A stretch of 64,000 bases of DNA from GAS368 sp965227745 (GCA_965227745.1 OZ245769.1:1364001-1428000), one strand, 5' to 3'. Numbered from the stretch's first letter, positions 24,871 to 34,400 are shown. The notes: generated by a model not told the origin, from the sequence alone. Numbers and translations are program-made.

Positions 24871-25905
24871 ATGTATCTCCACGCGCTCGCCACCGCTGTC
24901 CCGCCCACCTCGTACACTCAAGCCGCCTGCTGGGACATCGTGCAGCGCTCGCCGGCGCGCATGCGCCTGCACAAACGCTCGCGGTTGATTTTGCACAGCA
25001 TCCTCGCCGGCGATCACGGCATCGCGACGCGGCACTTCGCGATGCCGGCTATCGAGAACGTATTCGATATGACCTCGGATCAGCTCAACGCGGCCTTTCG
25101 CGCGGAAGGTCCGAAGCTCGCCGCGACCGCGCTCACGGCCGCGCTCGCAAAAGCGGGCCTCGCGCCCGATCATCTCGATGCGTTGCTCATCTGCACCTGC
25201 ACCGGCTATCTCTGTCCCGGGCTGACGAGCTATGTGGCGGAGCAACTCGGGTTGCGGCCCAATACCTTTTTGCAAGACCTCGTTGGGCTCGGCTGCGGCG
25301 CGGCCATCCCCACGCTGCGCGCGGCGAGCCATATCCTCGCGGCGCAGCCGGAGGCCACCGTGGCGTGCATCGCACTCGAAGTGTGCTCGGCGGCATTTTA
25401 CCTCGATGACGATCCGGGCGTGATCATCAGCGCTTGCCTGTTCAGCGATGGCGCGGCGGCGACGATTTGGCGCGCCACGCCAGGGCCTACGCGCCTGCGG
25501 GCCTTTGACTTCGATACACTCCACGTCCCGGCCAATCGCGACAAGCTACGCTTCGAGCAGCGCGAGGGAAAGCTGCGCAATCTCCTCGACCGCGAGGTGC
25601 CGTCCCTCGCCGCCGCGGCGGTGGGGCAACTCTGGGCGAAGCGCGGGCGGCGGCCGGTGTCGCGCGTGGTCGCGCACAATGGCGGACGCGATGTGATCGA
25701 CGCTCTGACGCCCGTCGTCGCGCCGCACTCGCTGGAGGCGAGCACGCGGATCCTGCGGGATTTCGGGAATATGAGCAGCCCCTCCGTGCTGTTTGTCCTC
25801 GACGAAACGCTGCGGACTACGACGCCGTCGGCGGATGAGGGCGATTTTTGGCTCGTGAGTTTCGGCGCAGGCTTTAGCGCCCATTGTTGCCGCTTCGGCC
25901 TCTGA
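24871..25905 (+). CDS. Type III polyketide synthase
   Basis: A 344-residue chalcone/stilbene-synthase-like enzyme. The catalytic Cys142 lies in LVGLGCGAAIPTLRAA, His269 in AHNGGRDVID and Asn300 in FGNMSSPSVLFVL, giving the Cys-His-Asn triad of iterative type III synthases. The usual HPGG around the His reads HNGG here. Such enzymes extend an acyl-CoA or acyl-ACP starter with malonyl-CoA and cyclise to resorcinols, pyrones or phloroglucinols; in non-actinobacterial Gram-negatives, alkylresorcinols and alkylpyrones are common. The operon places it last of three biosynthetic genes, with a Nif3-like gene three bases downstream. Confidence 0.93.
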   Translation: MYLHALATAVPPTSYTQAACWDIVQRSPARMRLHKRSRLILHSILAGDHGIATRHFAMPAIENVFDMTSDQLNAAFRAEGPKLAATALTAALAKAGLAPDHLDALLICTCTGYLCPGLTSYVAEQLGLRPNTFLQDLVGLGCGAAIPTLRAASHILAAQPEATVACIALEVCSAAFYLDDDPGVIISACLFSDGAAATIWRATPGPTRLRAFDFDTLHVPANRDKLRFEQREGKLRNLLDREVPSLAAAAVGQLWAKRGRRPVSRVVAHNGGRDVIDALTPVVAPHSLEASTRILRDFGNMSSPSVLFVLDETLRTTTPSADEGDFWLVSFGAGFSAHCCRFGL

Positions 25906-25908
25906 CCC

Positions 25909-26661
25909 ATGCCCACCCTCACCGATCTCGTCACCTATTGCGACCAACGCACGCGCCGCTCGGCCTACAAGGATGCCCCCGGGGCGATGAACGGATTGCA
26001 ACTGGCCAACGACGGCCGCGTCACAAAGATCGGCGCAGCGGTCGATGCCGGCGTGGTGCCCTTTCAAAAGGCCGTCGCGGCCGGGGTCGATTTTCTCATC
26101 GTCCATCACGGCATGTATTGGGACATGCCGCGCCCGTTGACCGGTCCCGCGTACGAACGCGTGAGCACGCTCATCCACAGCAACTGCGCGCTCTACTCGA
26201 ATCACCTGCCGCTCGACGGTCACCCCGAATTGGGCAACAACGCCCTCCTCGCGAAACAACTCGGGCTCAAGCCTTCGCGGCCCTTTCTCGTGCGCGACGG
26301 CGAGGCCATCGGCTGCATCGCGAACTCAAAGCTCACCCGCGCCGCGATCCGCGCGAAGCTCGAGGCGCTCTATCCGCGCGTGATCGCCATCGAGTACGGG
26401 ACGGAGAAGCCGGAGGCGGTGGCCTTTTGCAGCGGCAGCGGGTACAGTGCGATGGCGGAGCTGGTGCCGTCGAAAGCCGACACGCTCATCACGGGGGAGC
26501 TGCGCGAGGATTGCTTTAACCGCGCGCAGGAGGAGAAACTGAATTTGTATCTGTGCGGCCACTACGCGACGGAAGTCCACGGCGTGAAGGCGCTCGCGGC
26601 TGAGCTCGCGAAGAAGTTCAAACTGCCGTGGGAGTTCATCGCGACGGAGAATCCGTTCTGA
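25909..26661 (+). CDS. Nif3-like dinuclear metal centre protein
   Basis: A 250-residue member of the NIF3 / GTP cyclohydrolase I type 2 family. The metal ligands are recognisable: FLIVHHGMYW (the HH pair), YSNHLPLDGHPELGNN (Asp) and the late LYLCGHYATEVHGV (His and Glu). Family proteins form hexameric toroids and bind two metal ions, but their substrate is unsettled. It begins three bases after the polyketide synthase stop and is presumably cotranscribed, though it is a housekeeping family and need not belong to the biosynthesis. Confidence 0.93.
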   Translation: MPTLTDLVTYCDQRTRRSAYKDAPGAMNGLQLANDGRVTKIGAAVDAGVVPFQKAVAAGVDFLIVHHGMYWDMPRPLTGPAYERVSTLIHSNCALYSNHLPLDGHPELGNNALLAKQLGLKPSRPFLVRDGEAIGCIANSKLTRAAIRAKLEALYPRVIAIEYGTEKPEAVAFCSGSGYSAMAELVPSKADTLITGELREDCFNRAQEEKLNLYLCGHYATEVHGVKALAAELAKKFKLPWEFIATENPF

Positions 26662-26680
26662 GGAATTCTCTCTGAGTTAA

Positions 26681-26865
26681 GCGCAAAGACGCTAAGGCGC
26701 AAAGGTCGGAGCAAAGCGGATGATTGGCGGCAAGGGACGGGGGGTGCGCGGAAAGGGACTCTTCCGCTTTTCTAACTCAGGCCTTTGCATCTTGGCGTCT
26801 TCGCGTTTCAACCCTCCTACCCTCCCTTTCCTTTTTTCGTGTCTTTCGTGGCCTTCGTGGTTCAC
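26681..26865. repeat. A/G-rich ~9-base periodic repeats with inverted arms before aroQ
   Basis: Arm 26681-26705 and arm 26782-26806 are inverted copies matching at 20 of 25 positions. A third block, 26837-26863, is three consecutive 9-base units TCGTGTCTT, TCGTGGCCT and TCGTGGTTC. All lie in the 223-base gap between the Nif3-like gene and aroQ, with no coding potential seen. Confidence 0.65.
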
Positions 26866-26884
26866 GCTCCTGCCTTCCCCTTCG

Positions 26885-27313
26885 ATGAAAAAAATCGCCA
26901 TCCTGAACGGCCCCAACCTCGATCGCCTCGGCAAACGCGAGCCGGAGATCTATGGTCGCGCCACCCTCGCCGACCTAGCTGACGCGCTGCGGGCGGAGTT
27001 TGGCGCGAAGGCGGAGCTGGAGTTTTTTCAGTCTAACCACGAAGGCGCGCTGATCGACAAAATCGCGGCCCTAACGGATGCGAAGTTCGACGGCCTCGTG
27101 ATCAACGGCGGCGCGCTCACGCACACGAGCGTCGCCCTGCGCGACGCCCTCCTCGGCGCGCACCTCCCGACGATCGAGGTGCACATCTCGAATATCTACA
27201 AGCGCGAGGAGTTCCGGCACAAATCGCTGACGGCACCGGCGTGCATCGCCGTGATCACGGGTCTCGGCCTCGAAGGCTATCACGCCGCCGTGCGTTTCCT
27301 GCTGAAGACCTGA
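26885..27313 (+). CDS. aroQ: 3-dehydroquinate dehydratase, type II
   Basis: A 142-residue type II dehydroquinase, which converts 3-dehydroquinate to 3-dehydroshikimate in the shikimate pathway. Family segments are ILNGPNLDRLGKREPEIYG (with the catalytic Tyr), FFQSNHEGALIDKI, VINGGALTHTSVALRDAL (with the catalytic His) and EVHISNIYKREEFRHKS. The frame is open from 26720 but MKKIAILNGPN at 26885 is the canonical start. It is followed after four bases by a NusG-like gene. Confidence 0.97.
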   Translation: MKKIAILNGPNLDRLGKREPEIYGRATLADLADALRAEFGAKAELEFFQSNHEGALIDKIAALTDAKFDGLVINGGALTHTSVALRDALLGAHLPTIEVHISNIYKREEFRHKSLTAPACIAVITGLGLEGYHAAVRFLLKT

Positions 27314-27317
27314 GCGG

Positions 27318-27809
27318 ATGAGCGAGCACTACTGGCTGGTCTGCCACACGAAGCCGCGCTGCGAAAAGAAATTTGCCGCGCTCATGGCGGCGGAAAAATT
27401 TGAACACTACCTCCCGCTCGTGAAGAGCGTGCGGCATTACGGCGCGCAGAAAAAATCGTTCACCAAGCCGCTGTTTGCGGGCTACGTTTTCGCCAAGGTC
27501 CCCGTCGAGCAGAAGGCGCGCGTCTATCAGCAGGACCTGCTGGCCCGCGCCATCATCGTCGCGGATGAAGCGGCCTTCCTCCGGCAAATGGAAGACGTGA
27601 AGACGATCGTGGCGTCGGGCCTCGAGTTAAGTGTCATGCCGCTGGTGACCAAAGGCCGGCGCGTGCGCATCATGGGCGGCCCGCTCAACGGCTTGGAAGG
27701 CTTCGTGGACGATCCCAGTAATCCGCAGGGCATCATTTTGTCCGTCGACGTTCTCCAGCAGGGACTAAGGGTGAAGATGCCCGTGGAACAATTGCGGGTT
27801 TTACCGTAA
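27318..27809 (+). CDS. NusG-like transcription elongation factor (RfaH/UpxY type)
   Basis: A 163-residue NusG paralogue: an N-terminal NGN domain (HYWLVCHTKPRCEKKFAALM, FTKPLFAGYVFAKVP) and a C-terminal KOW domain (VTKGRRVRIMGGPLNGLEGFVDD). Shorter and more divergent than housekeeping NusG, it fits the RfaH/UpxY group, which promotes read-through of long polysaccharide operons. Here it lies four bases after aroQ and ten before a predicted outer-membrane barrel gene, with no exopolysaccharide locus nearby, so its targets may be elsewhere. Confidence 0.88.
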   Translation: MSEHYWLVCHTKPRCEKKFAALMAAEKFEHYLPLVKSVRHYGAQKKSFTKPLFAGYVFAKVPVEQKARVYQQDLLARAIIVADEAAFLRQMEDVKTIVASGLELSVMPLVTKGRRVRIMGGPLNGLEGFVDDPSNPQGIILSVDVLQQGLRVKMPVEQLRVLP

Positions 27810-27819
27810 CAAATGGCGC

Positions 27820-28719
27820 ATGACGCCCCACTTCCCGTTTCAGCGAATCGCCCGATGGGCTACGGCAGCCATATTCGGGATTTTTTTGGTCGATTCCGGT
27901 TTTTCCGAGGATGCCAAGACTCCGTCCAAGTGGAATATCGTGGATTTCATCGACGGTTTGCCGGATGCCCTGGCCGAGCGGTTGCCGAGCTTTGATACCG
28001 GATCGTCGGTGCGTCTCTACGCCCGCCCGCATCTCGGTGACTTCATCCATCGCGACTACTTGCGCCTGCCCATCGGAGCGCGCATCCGGGCGGATGAAAA
28101 CATCGAGACGATCGCGGAATTGCAGACCTATTTCACGCACGGCTTCGGCGACTCGGCGGGCTACGGTATCTCCGGTTTTCGAATCGGCACCAAGGTCGAT
28201 CACGTATTGCCCTCGATCAACGATGGTGCGGGCGTAAGCGTGGGGTTCAACTATCTCACTCCGCTCAGCCGGCCGCCCTTCGATCTGACGGACGGCTACC
28301 GCCATTTCTCCCCTTACGTCAGCGCCACCCGTCCCTTCCTGCCCGAGTGGCCGCTCCTCGGCTACGCGACGGTCAGCGCCGACCTCATCGACCGCACCCC
28401 GAACCGGCCCAACTTTGGAAAGAATCAGCTGCACTCGAATTCGCTAAGTTTTTCCGCTGGCGCCGCGCATGAGTTTGCCCGCTTCCGCGGCTCGCTCACC
28501 GCGACGTTTACGACCAGTTCCCTCATCACGAACGAAAACGAAAACGTCTTTGCGATCCGCCCGGAGGTCGTCATCCCTTGGAAAATGCGACAGGACTCGA
28601 CGACTCAGATTTTCGTCACGCTGGGAGGTCGCTCGATTTGGGGTCCGGACGGAAACGATCTCGGCGTGAGCAGCAGTGTCCGGTTTGAATTTCTGTTTCG
28701 GCGAAAGAAATCTCCGTAA
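27820..28719 (+). CDS. Predicted outer-membrane beta-barrel protein
   Basis: A 299-residue exported protein with a signal sequence (residues about 1-30, WATAAIFGIFLVDSGFS). The mature region is rich in alternating hydrophobic/polar beta strands and aromatic residues (YGISGFRIGTKVDHV, GVSVGFNYLTPLS, SVRFEFLFRR), which suggests a barrel of roughly 10-14 strands. I do not recognise a family. It follows the NusG-like gene by ten bases and may be cotranscribed with it and aroQ. A role in surface polysaccharide export is possible from the RfaH-type neighbour only. Confidence 0.55.
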   Translation: MTPHFPFQRIARWATAAIFGIFLVDSGFSEDAKTPSKWNIVDFIDGLPDALAERLPSFDTGSSVRLYARPHLGDFIHRDYLRLPIGARIRADENIETIAELQTYFTHGFGDSAGYGISGFRIGTKVDHVLPSINDGAGVSVGFNYLTPLSRPPFDLTDGYRHFSPYVSATRPFLPEWPLLGYATVSADLIDRTPNRPNFGKNQLHSNSLSFSAGAAHEFARFRGSLTATFTTSSLITNENENVFAIRPEVVIPWKMRQDSTTQIFVTLGGRSIWGPDGNDLGVSSSVRFEFLFRRKKSP

Positions 28720-28776
28720 GCGGAACGGTGGAGACGATCCCTCAACACGGGCACCGCTACTCGCCGTCGTTCGCGG

Positions 28777-29412
28777 TTACGCGTGGAGTTGGTCTTCGGT
28801 TTCGCGGCCTCGCTGGTATTGCACGAACAGCACCGCCGCAGCCCACGCAAGCGATAGCGCCATGATCCAGCGCCCCGTGGTCGCCACCCAACGCGAGATA
28901 TACACGTCTTTGTGCAAGAGGTTCATTGCGGTGAGCAGGTATTCCCAATCGTGGCCCTCCACTTCGCGACCGGTGCCGCCGCTGAGGAGTTGGAGTTGCA
29001 GGGAGCGCGCATCGTTGATGTACGGCGCGACATCGATCAGGCTCTGGCCCATCAGCCAGAGGCAAAGGGCACCCGCAAAGGCATCCTTGCCCCAAAAGCG
29101 CGCGGCCACGAACCAGATGAAGGGCATCAGCACCTGTAGCAGCGAGCCGCCGAGGACGTGCATGAAGTCGCCGAACCAGCTAAAGATCACATGCCCCGCC
29201 TCATGAATTACCAGGTGCACGAGGTGCAGCTTCGTACTGCTCATCGTGTCGGTGAGTTCCATCATCGACATGCGAAAAAATCGCCACCCGTAGGCCGCCA
29301 CGGCGATCAAGAGCAGGGCTCGCAAGACGAGCGACCACAGCGGGTCGCGCTTGCGCTCCGGAAAGAAAAAATCCGACGCGCGCCACGACACGTTCGCCCA
29401 AAAATCGTTCAT
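28777..29412 (-). CDS. Conserved membrane protein with HEAGH zinc-metallopeptidase motif
   Basis: A 211-residue membrane protein with about four transmembrane helices. It carries HEAGHVIF (an HExxH motif, near residue 70), GGSLLQVLMPFIWF, DVAPYINDA and, later, GHDWEYLL, conserved-looking blocks of an uncharacterised family of membrane proteins that look like M50-type zinc peptidases. The start at 29412 overlaps the end of pgpA by four bases, so it is translationally coupled to the phosphatidylglycerol genes. Peptidase activity is inferred from the motif only. Confidence 0.7.
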   Translation of the reverse strand: MNDFWANVSWRASDFFFPERKRDPLWSLVLRALLLIAVAAYGWRFFRMSMMELTDTMSSTKLHLVHLVIHEAGHVIFSWFGDFMHVLGGSLLQVLMPFIWFVAARFWGKDAFAGALCLWLMGQSLIDVAPYINDARSLQLQLLSGGTGREVEGHDWEYLLTAMNLLHKDVYISRWVATTGRWIMALSLAWAAAVLFVQYQRGRETEDQLHA

Positions 29413-29927
29413 GCCCCGAAGTGCGTCCAGAGCCAGATGCCGAGATGCAGCGTCGCGCAGGCCGCGAGAGCAGCCGCGAGATCGTCGATCACCACGCCCC
29501 AGCCGCCGGGGAGGTGCTGCAGCTTCGAAATCCCCAGCGGCTTCGTGATGTCGAAGAGCCGAAACAGCGCGAAGCCTGCGAGTAGCGCGGCCCACACCGG
29601 CATCACCGATACGATCGTCGGCCACCCCAGAAAGCACAACGGGATGGAGACAAACTCATCGAGAATCACTTCGCCGGGGTCTTGCTTATTGAGCCGGATT
29701 TCAGCCTCACCGCAAAGGCCCACCGCGACCCACGCCGCCAGCGCGCTAACGACCACGTTTCCCACCCACCCGAGCGAGGGAAACAGTATCCAAAAATACC
29801 CTACGCCGACCAGTGAGCCCCACGTGCCCGGAGCCGGGAGACGCCGTCCGATCGGGCCGAGGGTCGCCAGCCCGACGACCAGCCCCGAGGACAGCGAGCG
29901 CGGCCAGGCGGGGTGCGTCAGTTTCAT
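29409..29927 (-). CDS. pgpA: Phosphatidylglycerophosphatase A
   Basis: A 172-residue membrane protein that removes phosphate from phosphatidylglycerol phosphate. Family landmarks are PAPGTWGSLVGV near the N-terminus, the metal-binding region VILDEFVSIPL, FRLFDITKPLGISKLQHLPGG and GVVIDDLAAAL. The start at 29927 overlaps the end of pgsA by four bases and the stop overlaps the HEAGH membrane-protein gene by four, so the three are coupled. PgsA and PgpA catalyse consecutive steps of phosphatidylglycerol synthesis. Confidence 0.95.
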   Translation of the reverse strand: MKLTHPAWPRSLSSGLVVGLATLGPIGRRLPAPGTWGSLVGVGYFWILFPSLGWVGNVVVSALAAWVAVGLCGEAEIRLNKQDPGEVILDEFVSIPLCFLGWPTIVSVMPVWAALLAGFALFRLFDITKPLGISKLQHLPGGWGVVIDDLAAALAACATLHLGIWLWTHFGA

Positions 29928-30520
29928 TTGTCGATATCCGCGAAGACGATCGCGCGATGGCGGAAGATGTAATTCCACCCCGACCACACGGCGAGAAACG
30001 TCCCGATGATAAACCCGGTGATGCCGATGCGGTGCAGCAACGTGGCAAACTCGCTCAAATCGTACGGCATCACGTACCCCCAATCGATGTCGACCATCGG
30101 TGACGCCAGCAAAAAGCCGATGGCGATGAGCTGTGTGACCGTCTTGGTCTTGCCTCCCTTGTCCGCCGAGACGACTACGCCCTTGGCCGCCGCCACCATC
30201 CGCATGCCGGAGACGAGAAACTCGCGACAGAGCGTGATCAGGACAAAGGCCAGCGGCAGGCCGTGGCCTTCATGGCCCACCATCGCGATCATGATGCCGA
30301 GCACCATGATCTTGTCGGTGAGGGCGTCCATGAGCTTGCCGAAATTCGAGACCGTGTTGCGCTTGCGGGCGAGGTAGCCGTCAAGCCAGTCGGTGATCGC
30401 GGCCCCGATGAACAGCCAGAACGCCAGGGAGGCTGCTCCGGGCCACCATTCAAACATCAACCACACGATGATGAACATCAGTGGGATGCGCGAGAGGGTG
30501 AGAATATTGGGTAAACTCAT
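29924..30520 (-). CDS. pgsA: CDP-diacylglycerol--glycerol-3-phosphate 3-phosphatidyltransferase
   Basis: A 198-residue inner-membrane enzyme that makes phosphatidylglycerol phosphate. The CDP-alcohol phosphatidyltransferase motif DGxxARx8GxxxDxxxD is complete (DGYLAR, then G and two Asp in GKLMDALTD). The N-terminus MSLPNILTLSRI is canonical and sets the start at 30520. It is the first of three overlapping genes (pgsA, pgpA, HEAGH membrane protein) and is divergent from coaD, with a 170-base gap holding their promoters. Confidence 0.97.
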   Translation of the reverse strand: MSLPNILTLSRIPLMFIIVWLMFEWWPGAASLAFWLFIGAAITDWLDGYLARKRNTVSNFGKLMDALTDKIMVLGIMIAMVGHEGHGLPLAFVLITLCREFLVSGMRMVAAAKGVVVSADKGGKTKTVTQLIAIGFLLASPMVDIDWGYVMPYDLSEFATLLHRIGITGFIIGTFLAVWSGWNYIFRHRAIVFADIDK

Positions 30521-30690
30521 CGGGGCGTGAACGGATGCGTAAAACGCACGCCGGTTGCGGGAATGCAACACCGCAGCGGAGAAATTCCCGCCTGACGGGC
30601 CGTCATCGTTTCGTCATAATCGGCGCAATGACGGACCGAAAAGTTGAGTCGCCACGGGGCTTGTGCAGGGTAGCCTCCCCTTCCCCTCTC

Positions 30691-31179
30691 ATGCGCCACT
30701 GCATTTACCCGGGTACTTTCGACCCCATCACCCTCGGACACCTCGATGTGCTCGGACGCGCCGCGAAGCTCTTTGACCATGTGACGGTGGCCATCGCCGA
30801 AAACGCCGGCAAGGGCCCGCTCTTCACGGCGGCGCAGCGGCTGGAGATGGTCCGCCCAAATGTCACCTCATGGCCCAACGTGAAGGTCACCACGTTTAAC
30901 GGCCTCCTCGTGGATTTCTGCGTGGCGCAAAACGCCACGGCGATCATCCGCGGGCTCCGCGCGCTCTCCGACTTCGAATTCGAGTTCAACATGGCGCTGA
31001 TGAATCGTCACCTGAATCCCGAGGTGGAAACGATCTTCGTCATGCCCAAGGAGCAATACAGCTACACCAGCTCGACCCTCGTGAAACAGGTCGCGCGCTA
31101 CGGCGGCGATGTCTCGAAGTTTGTCCCGCCGAATGTGGCGTCGGCGCTGACGAAGGCGTTTAAGGCGCAGAAGGCGTAA
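30691..31179 (+). CDS. coaD: Phosphopantetheine adenylyltransferase
   Basis: A 162-residue nucleotidyltransferase that converts 4'-phosphopantetheine to dephospho-CoA, the penultimate step of CoA synthesis. The GxFDPxTxGHxD motif is present (YPGTFDPITLGHLDVL), as are IIRGLRALSDFEFEF, MNRHLNPEVETIF and the C-terminal YSYTSSTLVKQVARYGG. The start at 30691 (MRHCIYPGTFD) matches the family; the open frame back to 30535 is not used. Downstream 31180-31497 holds repeats and no gene. Confidence 0.97.
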   Translation: MRHCIYPGTFDPITLGHLDVLGRAAKLFDHVTVAIAENAGKGPLFTAAQRLEMVRPNVTSWPNVKVTTFNGLLVDFCVAQNATAIIRGLRALSDFEFEFNMALMNRHLNPEVETIFVMPKEQYSYTSSTLVKQVARYGGDVSKFVPPNVASALTKAFKAQKA

Positions 31180-31224
31180 AGGAGTGTGGTAGAACGCGAG
31201 AAGCAGAAAGGCGGAAGACAGGAT

Positions 31225-31259
31225 GAACCGCGAAGGTCGCGGAGGGGCGCGAAGGTGGG
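31225..31259. repeat. GAAGG-type periodic repeat downstream of coaD
   Basis: A run of degenerate 9-10-base units (CCGCGAAGG, TCGCGGAGG, GGCGCGAAGG) in the 318-base gene-free interval 31180-31497. It has the same periodicity as the repeats before aroQ. No open reading frame with coding character was seen in the interval. Confidence 0.45.
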
Positions 31260-31306
31260 CGTGATTTTCGAGGGGCAACCCTCAGCACAGCTCTAAGAAA
31301 CTGAAA

Positions 31307-31381
31307 AGGAAGGCCGGGAAGAACGGGAAGGAAAGAACCGCTCGGGAGTGGCGGCTTCTTCTCGTTCTTCCCGGACTTCCT
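31307..31381. repeat. Inverted repeat (19-base arms) upstream of the tricorn protease
   Basis: Left arm 31307-31325 and right arm 31363-31381 match as inverted copies at 18 of 19 positions (AGGAAGGCCGGGAAGAACG against one substitution). The loop contains a further partial palindrome. The element could form a large hairpin in the leader of the tricorn-like gene, whose start is 116 bases downstream. Confidence 0.7.
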
Positions 31382-31497
31382 GTTTAAAAATAAACTCGCT
31401 CATGGGCGATCCCGTGGCGGACCACTCGTCGCCTCGGCGGGGCGCCTCCCCGCTTTTCGCTCGAAGCAGGGCCAAGGGCCCCGCAGGCTTTCCGCCC

Positions 31498-34400
31498 ATG
31501 CGAACTGCTTGTTTCTCCCGCCTCGCTTTCGTTGCGCCACTGTTGCTGCTTTTAGTTTTCACCCTCGGGCTCGTTTCCGCGGGCCGCGCGCAATCGGCGC
31601 AGGGTTACTACCGCTTCCCAGCCTTGCACGACGACACCCTCGTCTTCACGGCGGAAGGCGACCTTTGGAAAGTGAGCGTCGCCGGCGGCGTGGCCCAGCG
31701 GCTGACGACCCATCCGGGGCTCGAACAACTCGCGGCGATTTCGCCGGACGGGAAGTCCGTCGCGTTTACCGCGCAGTACGAAGGCCAAGCCGAGGTGTGC
31801 GTGATGCCACTGGCGGGCGGCGCGCCGACGCGGCTCACCTACGAGGGCGAGGCCGGCGGAGCGCTCGTGCGCGGTTGGACGGCCGACGGGCGCATTTTGT
31901 ACAGCACGCTCTACTACGCCACCCTGCCCACGCGGCAATTGGTCGCGATCGACCCGAAGACCAAAGTGCGGACCTTTCTCCCGCTCGCGCAGGCCGACGA
32001 GGGCGTTTACGACGACTCGGGGAAGACGCTGTTCTTCACCCGCCTCGCACCGCAGAGCAGCCACGTAAAGCGCTACCAAGGCGGCACGGCGCAAAACCTC
32101 TGGCGCTTTGCGGAGGGCGACAAAGACGCGACTCCCCTCACGGCCGATCACAAGGGCACGAGCCGCTGGCCGTTGTGGTCGCAGGGGCGGGTCTATTTCG
32201 CGAGCGACCGCGATGGCACGATGAATGTGTGGTCGATGAAGCCAGACGGCACCGACCTCAAGCAGCACACGAAGCACAGCGATTTTGGCGTCAAAAATCC
32301 CAGCCTAAACCGCAACCGCCTCGTCTACCAAAACGGCGCGGATCTCTGGCTCCTCGACCTCGCCAGCGGGCGCAATGCGATCATCCCGATCTCGCTCGCG
32401 TCCGATTTCGATCAGACGCGGGAAAAGTGGGTGGCGAAACCGCTTGAGTATATCACCAATGCCGCGATCTCGCCCACCGGCGACCGACTCGCGCTCACGG
32501 TGCGCGGGCACGTCTTCGTCGCGCCAGCGGGCTCGGGGCGCTTCATCGAGCTCACGCGCCAGAGCGGCGTGCGCTACCGGCAGGCGAGTTTCTTCCCCGA
32601 TGGAAAGTCGCTGATGCTGCTCTCCGACGAATCGGGCGAAGTGGAATTTTGGCGCGCGCCGGCCAATGGTGTCGGCCCGCGTGAACAGCTCACGAAGGAT
32701 GCCACGGTGCTGCGCATGAGCGGCCTGCTCTCGCCGGATGGCACTTGGCTGGCCTCGGCGGAGCGCGATCAGGAGCTGTGGCTGTTCAACACGACGACGA
32801 GCGAGAAGCGTAAAATCGCGGTCGCGCCCAAGGGCGACTTCGACAGCCCCGATCTCGCGTGGTCGCCCGATGGGCAGTGGCTGGCCTACTGCAAAGCCGT
32901 CGACAACGACTACTCCGTCATCTGGCTCTACAGCCTAGCGAGCGACAAGTCTACCGCGGTCACCAGCACGCGCACCGATAGCCGCAGCCCCGCCTGGAGC
33001 CCCGATGGCAAGTGGCTGTACTTCCTCTCCGCCCGCTCGCTGCAAAGCACGGTGCCAGCCCCGTGGGGCCTGCGCCAGCCGGAGCCGTTTCTCGACCGGA
33101 CCAACAAAATTTACCAGCTCGCGCTCGCAGCCGACACGAAGCGCTCGCCGTTTCAGCCCGACGATGAATTGAGCACCGCCAAGAAAGATGCCGCGCCCGC
33201 CGCGGAGAAAAAGGACGAGGAAAAAGAGAAAGATAAGGACAAGGAAAAGAAAGCCGACACCCCCGCGACCACGGCGGAGGCTCCGGCGAAACCGGCCGCG
33301 AAGAAAACGCCGGCCACCGTCGTCCAACTCGACGGCATCATGACGCGCCTCTGGGAGGTGCCGGTGCCGGCGAACAATTACTCCAACCTCGACGTGAACG
33401 ACAAAGCCCTCTTCGTCCTCGACCGCACACGCGGCGCGGAGACGGGCGCGCGCCTGCTCGCCATCGAGATTAAGAACAAGGACGTGGAGACCGTTACTGT
33501 GTCGGACGCGATGACGAGCTATCAGCTCTCCGCCGACGGCAAAAAGCTGCTCCTCCGCCGCACCAACGATTTTCACATCATCGAGGCCGCCGCCAAGGCC
33601 GCGGGCGCGCTCGACAAGGCGAAGGTCAACCTGAGTGCGCTGAAGTTCTCCTTCCAGCCGCGCGAGAGCTGGCGGCAGATGTTTACGGATGCGTGGCGCC
33701 TGCACCGCGATTATTTCTACGACCCCGGCATGCACGGCGTGGACTGGAAGGCCAATCTCGCGAAGCATCTCCCACTCGTTGACCGCGTCAACGACCGCTC
33801 GGAGCTCAACGACATTCTCACCTACATGATGAGCGAGATCTCGGCGCTGCACACGGCGCTCGTGCCCGGCGATGTGCGCCTCGCGCCCGAGGAAGAAGTC
33901 GCCCCACCCTCCTCGCTCGGCGGTCGTTTCGTCCGCGACGAGGCCAAGGGCGGCTGGCGCCTCGAACACATTTACGAAGGCGACCCGGATTATCCCGACC
34001 GCCTCTCACCGCTGTCGCGGCCCGGCTTGCGGATCGCGGTGGGCGATGTCCTCACTGCCATCAATGGCGTGCCCACGCTCAGCGCGCCCGATCTCGGCGC
34101 GCTGTTGCGCAATCAGGCGGGCCGCCAGGTGCTGCTCACGTTCACGCCGGCGGCGGGCGGAGCGGCGTACGATGCGATTGTGAATCCAATCAACACGGCC
34201 GATGGCGCGGCGCTGCGCTACACGGATTGGGAGCAGACGCGCCGCCATCGCGTCGACGAGGCGGGTAATAACCAGATCGGTTACGTGCATCTCCGCGCCA
34301 TGGGCACTCCCGACTACGCGCAGTGGGCGCGCGATTTTTATCCCATCGCCGACCGCCCCGCCCTCATCCTCGACCTCCGCAATAATCGCGGCGGCAATAT

